The notes: generated from the sequence alone by a model not told the origin. DNA of 64,000 nt from Pseudomonas azotoformans (GCF_900103345.1 NZ_LT629702.1:2666001-2730000); one strand, 5' to 3'; positions 1 to 8,480 are shown, numbered from the stretch's first letter. A program made the numbers and translations.

Positions 1-2
1 TG

Positions 3-791
3 CGCCAGTTGCAGGCGGCAAACATCCGAGTGATCGAAATGCACCTGGGTGCCGACGGGCGCTTCGACCTGCCGGCCCTGAATGAACAGCTCAAACATGC
101 GCCCATTCGCCTGGCTGTGCTGTCATCCACCGTGAACATTCCCCACGGTAGCCGCATGCCGGCTGAGGATAAGCAGCACATCTGCCAGTGGTTGGCGGAA
201 CGGGATATCTGGCTGTTCGAAAACGACACCTACGGCGAGTTGTATTTCGCGCCCCAACCGGCCCGTTATCGCGACTTTGCCGACCCGCAAAAACTGCTGG
301 TGTTCTCGACGTTCGACAAGGTGATCGGCTCCGAGGCGCCCTACGGTTATGTGCTGTGCCGTGGGTGTGGGCCGCCGTTGCAACGGGCATTCCGCGAGCG
401 CGCGTTTCGCCTCTCCCCCATTCGTCAGAGAGCGATCGCCAAGCTGTTCACCTCCAAGCGCATCGACACGCACCTGCACAGACTGCGGGCCTTGTTGCAC
501 GACAGCATGACCCGCATGAAAGCGCTGCTGGACGAGCACGGCCATGGCGCTTTCAAGGTGATGACTCCGCACGGCGGCGCGTGCTTCTGGCTGGAGGCGA
601 CGCACCCGGTCGACTTGCAGCGGGTGTTCGAACGCCTGCTGGCCGAGCGCATCGTGATCGCCCCCGGCGAACTGTTCGGCCAGCAAGGTCGCTGGAAACA
701 GCATATGCGCCTGAGCTTTACCCTCGATTGGAACAAGGATATCGCCCAGGCGCTGAAACAGTTATCGCAGGCGATCCGTCAGAGCCCGTAG
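3..791 (+). CDS. MocR/GntR-type regulator or class I aminotransferase, C-terminal part (5' end outside window)
   Basis: The reading frame is open from the first bases of the window, so the gene starts upstream; the TTG at position 9 is not a credible start. What is visible is the large-domain end and small domain of a fold-type I PLP enzyme: a substrate/PLP segment around '[10 protein letters not shown]', then '[17 protein letters not shown]', where the lysine fills the place of the PLP-binding lysine, and a C-terminal 'GELFG....MRLSF' motif typical of the aminotransferase half of MocR regulators. An N-terminal GntR winged helix would confirm MocR, but it lies outside the window. The 3' end overlaps the convergent panB-like gene by 13 bp. 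MocR versus free aminotransferase cannot be settled here; MocR is favoured by the GEL/FG-type ending. Confidence 0.75.
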   Translation, partial: RQLQAANIRVIEMHLGADGRFDLPALNEQLKHAPIRLAVLSSTVNIPHGSRMPAEDKQHICQWLAERDIWLFENDTYGELYFAPQPARYRDFADPQKLLVFSTFDKVIGSEAPYGYVLCRGCGPPLQRAFRERAFRLSPIRQRAIAKLFTSKRIDTHLHRLRALLHDSMTRMKALLDEHGHGAFKVMTPHGGACFWLEATHPVDLQRVFERLLAERIVIAPGELFGQQGRWKQHMRLSFTLDWNKDIAQALKQLSQAIRQSP

Positions 792-1594
792 CAGTGCCGC
801 GCCTCCGGGAAACGCCCGTGGCGCACGTCTTCGGCAAACCGTTCGCAGGCATCGCGAATTACCGCGCCCACATCCGCGTAGTGTTTGACGAAGCGCGGCA
901 GGTGCTCGCCCCCCAGACCCAATACGTCTTCGGTCACCAACACCTGGCCGTCGCAGGCCGGTGATGCACCAATGCCAATGGTGGGCATTTTTGAATCGAG
1001 GGTGATCTGCCGCGCCACGCCTTCAGCCACCCCTTCCAGCACCAGGCTGAACGCGCCCGCCTGCAGAGTGGCCCGCGCGTCCTCGGCAATCCGCGCGCCG
1101 GCTTCGGCGGTAAGGCCCTGGGCCTTGAACCCCCCCATGACATTGACGAACTGCGGCATCAGCCCGATGTGCGCCATCACCGGAATCCCCCGCGCCACCA
1201 GGAACTCGACGGTGCCCGCCAAGGCCTGGTTGGCCTCCAGCTTCACCGCGTCGCAACCGGTGCGCGCCAGGACCTGGGCGCAATTGCGGAAGGCCTGTTC
1301 ATTGGACTCCTGATAGCTGCCAAACGGCATGTCGGCGATCACACAGGCCAGGCGCGTGCTATCGACCACGGCGCGGGTGTGGCCGATGATTTCTTCAAGC
1401 TGCATGCTCAGGGTCGAAGGTCGGCCATAACCGACCATGGCCGTGGAATCGCCGATCAGGATGAAATCGACCAATGGGTCGATCAGCTTGGCGATCGCAC
1501 TGGAGTAGGCCGTGAGAGAGACGATCTTCTGCTGGCCCTTCATGGCGACCAGTTGCGGGACGGTCAGGCGTTGGGTACGGGTATGGAGGCTCAT
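779..1594 (-). CDS. panB: 3-methyl-2-oxobutanoate hydroxymethyltransferase (PanB paralogue)
   Basis: A 271-residue protein with the full PanB pattern: '[10 protein letters not shown]', '[13 protein letters not shown]' (metal-binding Asp), '[10 protein letters not shown]', 'AVKLEAN', '[11 protein letters not shown]' and '[21 protein letters not shown]'. PanB uses 5,10-methylene-tetrahydrofolate to hydroxymethylate 2-oxoisovalerate to ketopantoate, the first step of pantothenate synthesis, in the cytoplasm. Length is normal for the family. panC and panD are not adjacent, so this is probably a second panB copy rather than the main panBC operon gene; its neighbour is a MocR-like gene. Family assignment is firm; that it serves pantothenate synthesis is an inference. 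Confidence 0.9.
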   Translation of the reverse strand: MSLHTRTQRLTVPQLVAMKGQQKIVSLTAYSSAIAKLIDPLVDFILIGDSTAMVGYGRPSTLSMQLEEIIGHTRAVVDSTRLACVIADMPFGSYQESNEQAFRNCAQVLARTGCDAVKLEANQALAGTVEFLVARGIPVMAHIGLMPQFVNVMGGFKAQGLTAEAGARIAEDARATLQAGAFSLVLEGVAEGVARQITLDSKMPTIGIGASPACDGQVLVTEDVLGLGGEHLPRFVKHYADVGAVIRDACERFAEDVRHGRFPEARHCYGL

Positions 1595-1714
1595 CAGTGT
1601 CTTCCGTTATGCGCTGGAGGACCCGATTATTGGTGAAAGCCACCGCGATTCAATGCACAGATCGGCGCGAAAAAGCGACCCAGGGCACGGCTGCGGATTT
1701 TAAGCTGGTATCAT

Positions 1715-1735
1715 CCCGGGCCTGTATAACCCGGG
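1715..1735. promoter_or_regulatory. Paired CCCGGG palindromes around a TATAA, upstream of the DUF2986 gene
   Basis: Two CCCGGG hexamers (1715-1720 and 1730-1735) flank a 9-base spacer containing TATAA, 9 bp before the start of the small gene at 1745. They can pair as a hairpin in the transcript or act as a protein site over a -10 region. The region also serves the divergent panB gene. No assignment to a known regulator is possible. Confidence 0.3.
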
Positions 1736-1744
1736 TAGAACCAC

Positions 1745-1906
1745 ATGAACCGCCAGAAAAAACTCCAGCAGCTCTTCAAGGAAAAAGCCAGGAAGGCCAA
1801 CGCCAAATTGGCGCCGAAGAAGAAGGACAAGTACATCAGCAAGGCAGACCGGGAAAAGCTCGCGGCCGAAGCCGCCCAGGACCCAAGCCTTTCCCCGGAA
1901 AGCTGA
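1745..1906 (+). CDS. Small lysine-rich DUF2986-type protein
   Basis: A 53-residue protein beginning 'MNRQKKLQQLFKEKARKAN' and continuing 'KLAPKKKDKYISKADREKL', ending 'DPSLSPES'. The N-terminal half is highly basic and predicted helical; there is no signal peptide or membrane segment. The composition and the 'KKDKYISKADREKL' block match the small DUF2986 family common in gamma-proteobacteria; function unknown. It lies in the gap between divergent panB and convergent YeeE/YedE, and its stop codon is one base from the end of the latter. A nucleic-acid-binding role is plausible from charge alone but unproven. Confidence 0.7.
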   Translation: MNRQKKLQQLFKEKARKANAKLAPKKKDKYISKADREKLAAEAAQDPSLSPES

Positions 1907-1907
1907 C

Positions 1908-3119
1908 TCAGCAACCGCTCAACACGACCTGCCGCCGCTCGCCCGCAAAGAAAAACGGCCGCAGCCGCACGCCCACGCTGTTGCCGATAAACGCCGCCAC
2001 CAGCCACACCCAGCCATGCAAGCTGCCCGAGGCGATGCCGCTGAAGTACGCGCCGATGTTGCAGCCGTACGCCAGGCGCGAGCCGTAGCCAAGCAGCAGG
2101 CCGCCGATCACCGCCGCCGCCAGCGAGCGCGCCGGAATCTTCAGGCTGGGGGCGAAACGCCCGGCCAGGCCGGCGGCCAGCAGCGCACCGAGGATGATGC
2201 CGATGTCCATCACGCTGGTGATGTCCTCCCACACCGGCGCTGCCAGGGCCTTGGCGTTGCCCGGCATCTGCCAGAACGCCCAACTGGCCACGTCCACACC
2301 CAGGCCGCTGGCGACTTTGGCGCCCCACAGCGCGAATGCAGAGGTGATGCCCCAGGGCCGTCCCGCCAACGCCAGGGTGGCGTAGTTGAGCAGGGCCAGG
2401 CCGATGGCGCCCCACACCAATGGCCATGGCCCACGCAGGAAGCGGCGCAGGCCTTGGTGTTCGCTTTTCACGCCCTCTTCCAGCTGACCATGACGGCCCT
2501 TCTCCAGGCGTACGGTCACCAGCGCAATGATCGCGAACGCCGCCAGGCTCAAGCCCAATGCCGGCACCACGCCAAAGCTCTTGACGATGGACACCGCCGG
2601 GAACGCCGGCAGCCCGAACCACCAGTCAACATGGTGCGTGGCGATCAACGAACCACAGATAAAGAACAGCAAGGTGACCAGCATGCGCGCATTACCGCCG
2701 CCCACGGTGAACAGCGTGCCCGATGCACAACCGCCGCCCAGCTGCATGCCGATACCGAAGATAAACGCCCCGAACACCACCGACACCCCGGCCGGCGCCA
2801 CCAGCCCGGTCACCGGCTGCCCGAACAGCGTGCCTGCCCCCAACGCAGGGAAGAACAGCAGCACCGCCAGCGCCAGCATCACCATCTGCGCGCGCAAGCC
2901 GGCGCCACGACGATCATTGATGAACACGCGCCAGGCCGAAGTGAAACCGAAGGCGGCGTGGTAGAGGGTCAAGCCCAGTGCGGCGCCGACCACCAGCAAC
3001 AGCACCTGGCGCGAACCGACGCTGTTTTGCAGGAACAGGGCGCCCAGCACCAGGATGATAAAGGCCACCAGCGGCGCGACGGGCTTGCGCGCGGGGGTGA
3101 GAGGCAGAGAGGTACTCAT
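1908..3119 (-). CDS. YeeE/YedE-family sulfur-compound transporter
   Basis: A 403-residue membrane protein with about ten hydrophobic segments and the two signature cysteine motifs of the YeeE/YedE (TsuA-like) family: 'QLGGGCASGTLF' in the first half and 'YGCNIGAYFSGIASGSLHGW' near the C-terminus. Characterised members import thiosulfate through relayed cysteines across the inner membrane. The gene is full length, with both repeats fused in one chain. It stands alone: no rhodanese, TusA/YeeD or sulfur dioxygenase gene is adjacent, so the substrate (thiosulfate or another reduced sulfur species) is not shown by context. The start ATG is followed by the expected cytoplasmic basic residues. Confidence 0.88.
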   Translation of the reverse strand: MSTSLPLTPARKPVAPLVAFIILVLGALFLQNSVGSRQVLLLVVGAALGLTLYHAAFGFTSAWRVFINDRRGAGLRAQMVMLALAVLLFFPALGAGTLFGQPVTGLVAPAGVSVVFGAFIFGIGMQLGGGCASGTLFTVGGGNARMLVTLLFFICGSLIATHHVDWWFGLPAFPAVSIVKSFGVVPALGLSLAAFAIIALVTVRLEKGRHGQLEEGVKSEHQGLRRFLRGPWPLVWGAIGLALLNYATLALAGRPWGITSAFALWGAKVASGLGVDVASWAFWQMPGNAKALAAPVWEDITSVMDIGIILGALLAAGLAGRFAPSLKIPARSLAAAVIGGLLLGYGSRLAYGCNIGAYFSGIASGSLHGWVWLVAAFIGNSVGVRLRPFFFAGERRQVVLSGC

Positions 3120-3242
3120 GGGGAATCTCGATCTGTTTGAATGGAGTAGGCTGCGAGGGTGGCGAGTATAACCTTGTGTGTAGATAATCCTGGGAGGCGT
3201 GTGGCCTGACGGCGCCCCTTTCCTCCATCAGCCGGTGAACCC

Positions 3243-3422
3243 GTGGCCAAAGACATCGAGAACCCCTGCGTTTCCCTCTGCCAGCTCAGCGGCGACCTCT
3301 GCGTCAGTTGCGGACGCACCAAGGATGACATCCGCAAATGGAAACGCATGAAACGCCCGGAGAAGATGGCGGCCGTACAGCGTGCGACACAGCGCCTCAA
3401 GGCGTTGAAAAAAGCCAGGTAA
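3243..3422 (+). CDS. DUF1289 small Cys-rich protein
   Basis: A 59-residue protein from a GTG start: 'VAKDIENPCVSLCQLSGDLCVSCGRTKDDIRKW'. The C-x3-C-x6-C-x2-C arrangement followed by 'GRT.ddI..W' is the hallmark of DUF1289, a family proposed to bind iron-sulfur or zinc; biochemical role unknown. The C-terminal third is basic. No ATG is available in frame. It is too short for many gene finders. It lies 124 bp from the divergent YeeE/YedE gene and directly before the REP-type palindrome. Confidence 0.8.
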   Translation: MAKDIENPCVSLCQLSGDLCVSCGRTKDDIRKWKRMKRPEKMAAVQRATQRLKALKKAR

Positions 3423-3435
3423 GGCCGTTCATGCA

Positions 3436-3673
3436 TCTGTGGTGAGCGAGCCTCTGTGGTGAGAGCGCTTGTTGTGATGAGCGGGCTTGTTGTGGTGAGC
3501 GGGCTTCTGTGGTGAGCGGGCTTGCCCCGCGTTGGAGTGCGCAGCGCTCCCGCTTTTTTTGGGGCCGCTGCGCAGCCCAACGCGGGGCAAGCCCGCTCAC
3601 CACAACAAGCCCGCTCACCACAGAAGCCTGCTCACCACAAGAGTCCGCACCACAACAAACCCGTTCACCACAA
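3436..3673. repeat. Long REP-type palindrome with tandemly multiplied outer units on both arms
   Basis: A central palindrome (about 3509-3614) pairs a left arm 'TGTGGTGAGCGGGCTTGCCC' plus CGCGTTGG.. with its reverse complement on the right, around a T-rich centre; this is the paired-REP (BIME) design common in fluorescent pseudomonads. Unusually, the outer unit, roughly TTGTGGTGAGCGGGCTT (17-18 bp), is repeated about five times on each arm, with decay toward the outside (e.g. GAGCGAGCC, TGATGAGCGG on the left; GAACGGGTTT, GCGGACTC on the right). It separates the DUF1289 gene from the convergent nuclease gene and could act as a terminator and mRNA stabiliser for both. It is non-coding on both strands. 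Confidence 0.85.
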
Positions 3674-3692
3674 TGGCCCGCCAGATCGCGGA

Positions 3693-4487
3693 TCAACCCC
3701 GCCCCACCGACCCCGACACCGGAAGATCCCCCAGCAACTTGAGCCCAGTGCTCTTCACAAACGTCGCGTAGTCCATCGGTTTCTGGATACGCGTCTCGGC
3801 ATTGGGCAGCACATAGGCCCAGGCACGTTTGCTGGAGGCGTCGTACACCAGTTTGAACAGCCGCGTCGGCACCCAGACCCTGTTGTCGCCGATGGTGCCG
3901 TAGCCCGGGTCGAACAGCGGGCCGGTGAACACATACACATCGCCGCCGGCGCGCACGGCAAACTTACGCACGTCGGCCTCGACCTTGCTCCATATCTTGC
4001 GGTTATTGGTGGGGTCCTGGGGCACCATGTTCGACAGCGCGAACGACTGCGCCATGGCATTGGCATTCGGTGCATCGGCGGCCGGGGATTGATGACCACG
4101 GTCCACCGCCGGGTGCTGGGCGCGGTAGTCGCTCAACTCAGCGCGACCGGCCTTGGGGATACGCGGGTCGGCATAGAACTGGTTGGTGCGTTCCTCGCCC
4201 TTGGCGTCTTTCAGCAAGGCGGCATTCAGGCGTTCGACCACCACCAGCGGCGTCTTGCTGGTTTGCGAGTAGAGCACCGCAAAATGGTCGGAACACAACG
4301 CCAGAGGCTTCATCGCAGCTGGCACCGTGGCGGTGTTGATCGGTGCGGCGGGGAACAGGTCGGCACAGCTGTCGAAGGACAGTTGTTTTTCCTGTTTGGA
4401 GTAGAGGTCCGGCAGGCTGCGGGCGTTGGCCCCGCAAGACAGCAAAACAAAGGCGGTCAGCCCAACGGCAATTTTGCGTAGGTACAT
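3693..4487 (-). CDS. Secreted DNA/RNA non-specific endonuclease (NUC1 family)
   Basis: A 264-residue protein with an N-terminal signal sequence (basic start, hydrophobic core to about residue 18, 'SCGANA'). The catalytic motif 'DRGH' is at residues 129-132, followed by 'NMVPQDPTNNRKIWSKVE', the conserved Mg-binding Asn/Trp/Glu region of beta-beta-alpha metal nucleases such as Serratia NucA. The enzyme degrades DNA and RNA without strong sequence preference, outside the cytoplasm. 'SCGANA' could be cleaved by signal peptidase I, or the Cys could act as a weak lipobox. No inhibitor gene is adjacent, in keeping with export. It is monocistronic and convergent with the REP palindrome. Confidence 0.88.
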   Translation of the reverse strand: MYLRKIAVGLTAFVLLSCGANARSLPDLYSKQEKQLSFDSCADLFPAAPINTATVPAAMKPLALCSDHFAVLYSQTSKTPLVVVERLNAALLKDAKGEERTNQFYADPRIPKAGRAELSDYRAQHPAVDRGHQSPAADAPNANAMAQSFALSNMVPQDPTNNRKIWSKVEADVRKFAVRAGGDVYVFTGPLFDPGYGTIGDNRVWVPTRLFKLVYDASSKRAWAYVLPNAETRIQKPMDYATFVKSTGLKLLGDLPVSGSVGRG

Positions 4488-4518
4488 GCATTAAATCTTC
4501 GAAAAGGAGTGAAGCGGC

Positions 4519-4539
4519 TGGCTCCGGCGTACGGAGCCA
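4519..4539 (-). terminator. Perfect 8-bp hairpin between MFS and nuclease genes
   Basis: TGGCTCCG and CGGAGCCA (4519-4526 / 4532-4539) form a perfect stem around a 5-base loop, 43 bp beyond the stop codon of the MFS gene. There is no T-tract on the transcribed strand, so it may be an attenuating or processing hairpin in the leader of the nuclease transcript rather than a classical terminator. Confidence 0.4.
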
Positions 4540-4581
4540 AGTGGATGATATTGCGAGGATTATTGACTAGCAGATGTGAGA

Positions 4582-5799
4582 TTAGTGCCCGACCGCTGTA
4601 GGTTTTCCCGCAGCCCGCGCGCCTGGTTTGAATCCATGGGCACGGGCGCCCCAGGCAATCGCCAACGACACACCGATCAACAGCAGCATCGCCCACGGAA
4701 ACGAGGCCACGCCCCAGGTCTCCAGCAGCACGCCACCGACCACGCCGCTGCCGGCAATCGCGCTGTTCCAGGCCACCACATTCAGTGACAGCGCCACGTC
4801 GGCGCCATCGCCCGCCGCATCGGCCAGGGCGGTTTGCAGCAGGGTCGCGGCGCCGCCAAAACTCAGGCCCCACACCGCTACACCGATATAGACCACTTCC
4901 GGCCGGTTGCCGAAAAGACCCAGCCCCAGCGCGACGATCGCGAACACCGCCAGGCTGACGAGTACGGTCTTGCGCAATAACGGCTCAACGAGCCTGGCCG
5001 TGAGCCAGATCCCCGCCAACGCGGCCACCCCGAACACCAACAACACCAGGTCAACCCGCTCTGCCAACCCCGCAGGCGCCACGAACGGTGCGATGTAGGT
5101 GTACAGAATGTTGTGCGCCAGCATCCAACTGATCACCACCGCCAGCACCGGCCGTACGCCCGGCGTGGTCAGCACCTGGCCCAGTGACACACGTTGATGG
5201 GCGGGCTGGGGCGGGTAGTCCGGGACTTTCACCAGCACCCACGCAATCAATCCAAGACTCACTGCCGACATCAGGCCAAACGTGGTGCGCCATCCCACCA
5301 ACCCACCCAGCCAGGTGCCAAGCGGCACCCCCAGCGACAGCGCAATCGGCGTACCCACCATCGCCAACGCCAGCGCCCTGCCCTGCTGGTGCGGCGCGAC
5401 CATGCGCCGGGCGTAACCGGCCAGCAGGCTCCAGGCCAACCCCGCTGCCACACCGGCAAAGAAACGCGCCACCAGGGTCACGCCATAGTGGGACGACAGC
5501 GCGGTGATGGAGTTGAACAGCAGGAAGCCGACGATAGTCAGCAACAACACATTGCGCCGGCGCCAGCCACGGGTCGCGATGGTCATGGGGATTACCGCCA
5601 GCACCGAGCCCAAGGCATACGCGGTGACCATCTGCCCGGCCATCGACGGGGATATCGCCAGGCCCTCGCTGATCAACGGCAACAGGCCGGCAGGCAGGGT
5701 TTCGGTGACGATGCAGATGAAGCCGGTCATGGCCAGGGCAAGCAACGCACCAATGGGCAGGCGGTCGGATGACGCCGATAAAGTGAGTGAGGGTGTCAC
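4582..5799 (-). CDS. MFS transporter, DHA1-type drug/sugar efflux
   Basis: A 405-residue protein with twelve hydrophobic segments and the DHA1 layout: 'TETLPAGLLPLIS' in helix 1, the cytoplasmic loop 2-3 motif reduced to 'TRGWRRRNVLL', and the antiporter motif C-like stretch 'GTPIALSLGVPLGTWLG' in helix 5. Members (AraJ, SotB, YdhP types) export sugars, drugs or metabolites by proton exchange in the inner membrane. It starts with GTG at 5799, preceded by a strong AAGGAG site. It is divergent from a TetR gene, and the shared 120-bp gap carries a long inverted repeat, so TetR control of this pump is likely. The substrate is unknown. Confidence 0.85.
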   Translation of the reverse strand: MTPSLTLSASSDRLPIGALLALAMTGFICIVTETLPAGLLPLISEGLAISPSMAGQMVTAYALGSVLAVIPMTIATRGWRRRNVLLLTIVGFLLFNSITALSSHYGVTLVARFFAGVAAGLAWSLLAGYARRMVAPHQQGRALALAMVGTPIALSLGVPLGTWLGGLVGWRTTFGLMSAVSLGLIAWVLVKVPDYPPQPAHQRVSLGQVLTTPGVRPVLAVVISWMLAHNILYTYIAPFVAPAGLAERVDLVLLVFGVAALAGIWLTARLVEPLLRKTVLVSLAVFAIVALGLGLFGNRPEVVYIGVAVWGLSFGGAATLLQTALADAAGDGADVALSLNVVAWNSAIAGSGVVGGVLLETWGVASFPWAMLLLIGVSLAIAWGARAHGFKPGARAAGKPTAVGH

Positions 5800-5821
5800 G
5801 GAGAACTCCTTGAGCGAGACT

Positions 5822-5895
5822 TAAATACTGATCGATACAAATGTTGCGACCGAGCGCAGTGCATTGTCAACGACTTATGTATCGACTAGTATTTA
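5822..5895. promoter_or_regulatory. Divergent TetR operator: 18-bp inverted repeat
   Basis: TAAATACTGATCGATACA (5822-5839) and TGTATCGACTAGTATTTA (5878-5895) are inverted copies matching at 16 of 18 positions. One lies by the MFS start, the other just upstream of the tetR ribosome site. The symmetry about the divergent promoters is what an autoregulated TetR repressor needs to shut both genes. Confidence 0.65.
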
Positions 5896-5921
5896 TCTCG
5901 CTTCCCCCCCGGAGATCCGCC

Positions 5922-6626
5922 ATGGCACAGATGGGCCGCCCCCGCACTTTCGACCGCGACCACGCCGTAGACCAGGCCCTGCACCTGTTCTGGCAGCATG
6001 GCTACGACGCCACCTCCCTGGCCCATCTCAAGGCTGGCCTGGGCGGCGGTATCTCCGCGCCGAGTTTTTATGCCGCGTTCGGTTCCAAAGAAGCCTTGTT
6101 CGACGAATGCGTGCAGCGCTACCTGGCGACCTACGCCCAGGTCACCGAGTGCCTGTGGGACGAAAGCCTGCCGCCGCGCCAGGCCGTTGAAACGGCGCTG
6201 CGCCGGTCGGCACGCATGCAGTGTGAAGACGGGCACCCCAAGGGCTGCATGGTGGCGCTGGGCGTGATGAGTGCGCCCAGCCCGGAAAATGCCCGGGTGG
6301 CGAATGGGTTGACGCAATCACGGCTGCGCACCCGGGCGGGAATTGTGGCCTGTGTGCAGCGCGCGATACGTGCCGGGCAATTGCCAGGCACGATTGACCC
6401 GGCCGTGATGGCGACGGTATTTGACAGTTTCCTGCAAGGCATTTCGATCCTGGCGCGCGACAACGTGCCCCACGCCAGCATCGACGCGGCGATCAGCCAA
6501 CTGCTGCTGACCTGGGATATTGCCGCGTCTACGGCACCGCCCATTCGTCCCGACACTGCATCAGGAAATCCACAAACGCCCGTACCCGATGCGGCAGATA
6601 GCGCCCGTGGGGATACAACAAGGTAA
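5922..6626 (+). CDS. TetR/AcrR-family repressor
   Basis: A 234-residue protein starting at the ATG preceded by GGAG at 5911-5914. The N-terminal HTH reads 'MGRPRTFDRDHAVDQALHLF' and 'SAPSFYAAFGSKEALFDE', typical of the TetR subgroup with 'GRPR.FD.d.al..al.lFw..GY..TS'. The C-terminal ligand domain carries 'GCMVAL' and 'FLQGISILARDNV', as in TetR_C_11-type members. It probably represses the divergent efflux gene and itself. The last ~33 codons (after 'WDIAAST') are proline/aspartate-rich, unlike a TetR helix, and lie antisense to the end of the next LysR gene: a 98-bp tail-to-tail overlap suggesting stop-codon loss and extension. Confidence 0.88.
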   Translation: MAQMGRPRTFDRDHAVDQALHLFWQHGYDATSLAHLKAGLGGGISAPSFYAAFGSKEALFDECVQRYLATYAQVTECLWDESLPPRQAVETALRRSARMQCEDGHPKGCMVALGVMSAPSPENARVANGLTQSRLRTRAGIVACVQRAIRAGQLPGTIDPAVMATVFDSFLQGISILARDNVPHASIDAAISQLLLTWDIAASTAPPIRPDTASGNPQTPVPDAADSARGDTTR

Positions 6627-7452
6627 ACGGCCGTGAACGCCCGCCAAACAGCTGCAGGACTTCCACCAGGCTGCCGTCAGCCAGTTCCTGCTCGACGATA
6701 AACCTGTAGGTCTGGAACAACCCCGCCCCATGCTTGGCCAGGGTCACCCCACCCAGCACATCGTCGGAGCAGCTGTACCCCGCCTCCCCCGCATACTCCT
6801 GCGCCTTGCCATCCACCTGGAACAGCCAGGCGATGCGCCGGCCATTGCTGGGCAGTTCGTACTGGATGCATTCATGGGTGGGCAGGTCTTCCAGCGTCTG
6901 TGGGATGCCGGCGCGTTTCAGATAGGACGGTGCCGCGACCACCACCAATTCGGCGTCTTCCAGCAGGCGCGCGATCAGCGATGAGTCTGGCTGGGCGCGC
7001 ACACGGACCGCCAGGTCGTAGCCTTCGGCGACGAAGTCGATATTGCGGTTGCTGATGTGGATATCCACCGTCACCTGCGGGTAGAGCGCACGAAACCTGG
7101 GCAGTAGCGGCAGCAGACGGTGATGGGCGTAGGTGGTGGGAATGCTGATGCGCAACAGGCCCGATGGCACGGCTTGCGCGCCCATCACTTCCTGCTGGGC
7201 TTCCACCAGTTGGGTCAGGGCCTGGCGGCATTGCTCGAAGAAGGTCCGGCCGCTGTCGGTGAGGCGGATGCTGCGCGTGGTGCGCACAAACAGCCGCGCG
7301 CCCAGGCGCTCTTCCAGGCGGGAAATGCTGCGGCTCACGGCCGCCGGCGTAACACCGGCAACCTGCGCGGCAGCGGTGAAGCTGTTGGCTTCGGCGGCGA
7401 GGCAGAAGAGTTCGATACTGCCCAGCTGCACATCTTCGAAATGGCGCTTCAT
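6529..7452 (-). CDS. LysR-family regulator (CrgA/DsdC-like effector domain)
   Basis: A 307-residue LTTR. The winged HTH spans about residues 12-70 ('IELFCLAAEANSFTAAAQ', 'TPAAVSRSISRLEERLGARL', 'RTTRSIRLTDSGRTF'), followed by a periplasmic-binding-like effector domain ('LRISIPTTYAHHRLLPLLPRF', 'DIHISNRNIDFVAEGYDLAVR'). These features resemble the large proteobacterial LTTR subgroup that typically controls an adjacent oxidoreductase or efflux gene. No obvious divergent target is present: a second LysR gene lies 9 bp upstream in the same orientation, so the two may be co-transcribed. Its 3' end overlaps the tetR 3' end by 98 bp. Confidence 0.9.
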   Translation of the reverse strand: MKRHFEDVQLGSIELFCLAAEANSFTAAAQVAGVTPAAVSRSISRLEERLGARLFVRTTRSIRLTDSGRTFFEQCRQALTQLVEAQQEVMGAQAVPSGLLRISIPTTYAHHRLLPLLPRFRALYPQVTVDIHISNRNIDFVAEGYDLAVRVRAQPDSSLIARLLEDAELVVVAAPSYLKRAGIPQTLEDLPTHECIQYELPSNGRRIAWLFQVDGKAQEYAGEAGYSCSDDVLGGVTLAKHGAGLFQTYRFIVEQELADGSLVEVLQLFGGRSRPFTLLYPHGRYLPHRVRAFVDFLMQCRDEWAVP

Positions 7453-7461
7453 GGTCGCTCC

Positions 7462-8358
7462 CTAAAACAACAGCCGCGAGAAATTGCAGCACGCCTGTGC
7501 CAGTTGCGCTACCTCTTGATTCAGCCCGTATTGCCGGTCCACCCTGTGCAACGCCACATACTGGATATCTGGCAGCGCCGGCTCGGTGACCAGCGCGCGC
7601 AGGGTGCCTTGCTCGATCAGGTGGGACAGGCAGGCCACGGGCAGGTAACTCACGCCGATCCCCGACAACGCCAACCCGGCCTGCACCAACAGGTTGTGGC
7701 TGGTGAGGGTGCGCGGCATCTGCACATTATTGGCCGCCAGCCAGCGCTCGTAGATCATCCCGGTCCCCGACTGTGAACCCTGGGTGAGCACGGTGTAGCT
7801 GGCCAGGGTCTCCAGGCTGATAGGGTCGGCGTCGGGGATCAGGTCAGGGGCGCACATCCAGGCGTTTTCCACGCATTGCAGCGGCGTACTGTGAAAACGC
7901 GGGTCGCTGTAGACGTCAGGCACGATGACCACATCCAATTGGTCGCTTTCCAGCTTGCGGAACAGCTCGCTGCTGAGCTCCACCGACGGTTCGATCTGCA
8001 CCTTGGGGTACATCTGACGCAGCGCTTCGACCAACGCCGGCAGCCAGGTCAGTGCAGTGAGTTCGGTGACACCCAGACGAAACCGGCGCACCAGTACTTC
8101 ACGGGCGCTGACCCGTTCCAGCAATTGGTCGCGGCTGTTGAGCAGGTCACGCGCGTAGTCCAGCAGCTCGCCGCCCTTCTCCGTCAGCCGGGCGTTACGT
8201 TTGCTGCGGTCGAAAATCTCCACATCGAAGGTGTCTTCCAACTCCTGGATACGCTTGGAGATGGCCGACTGCGACATGTTCAGCTTGTTGGCCGCCGCTT
8301 CGAAGCTGCCCAGTTCGGCGATCCAGTACAGCGCGTCGATTTGCTTGAACGTGATCAT
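7462..8358 (-). CDS. LysR-family regulator, likely of the adjacent RraA-like/aminotransferase operon
   Basis: A 298-residue LTTR with HTH 'DALYWIAELGSFEAAANKLN' / 'SQSAISKRIQELEDTFDVEI' / 'RSKRNARLTEKGGEL'. It is divergent from the gene at 8481 with a 122-bp gap, the classic LTTR target geometry. The gap has AT-rich stretches and a GCGAT...ATCGC inverted pair close to its own start that could form part of the binding region. The effector would be a substrate of the operon, probably an amino or hydroxy-keto acid; this is inferred from context only. Downstream, a second LysR gene follows after 9 bp. Confidence 0.9.
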   Translation of the reverse strand: MITFKQIDALYWIAELGSFEAAANKLNMSQSAISKRIQELEDTFDVEIFDRSKRNARLTEKGGELLDYARDLLNSRDQLLERVSAREVLVRRFRLGVTELTALTWLPALVEALRQMYPKVQIEPSVELSSELFRKLESDQLDVVIVPDVYSDPRFHSTPLQCVENAWMCAPDLIPDADPISLETLASYTVLTQGSQSGTGMIYERWLAANNVQMPRTLTSHNLLVQAGLALSGIGVSYLPVACLSHLIEQGTLRALVTEPALPDIQYVALHRVDRQYGLNQEVAQLAQACCNFSRLLF

Positions 8359-8480
8359 GGCAGACCAATCATGAGAAAAAGCGATGCTAACACATCATAA
8401 AATATCGCTAAAACTCTCCGATCATCACTCCTAAGATCTGGCCATAGCCCGTCGCTATCCAACAATTCTGGAGATTTGCC

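Noticed and set aside
3436..3673. CRISPR array or coding repeats in the palindromic region.
   Set aside because: Units are 17-18 bp, have no unique spacers, and are arranged as mirror-image arms of a REP palindrome. Open frames there are low complexity.
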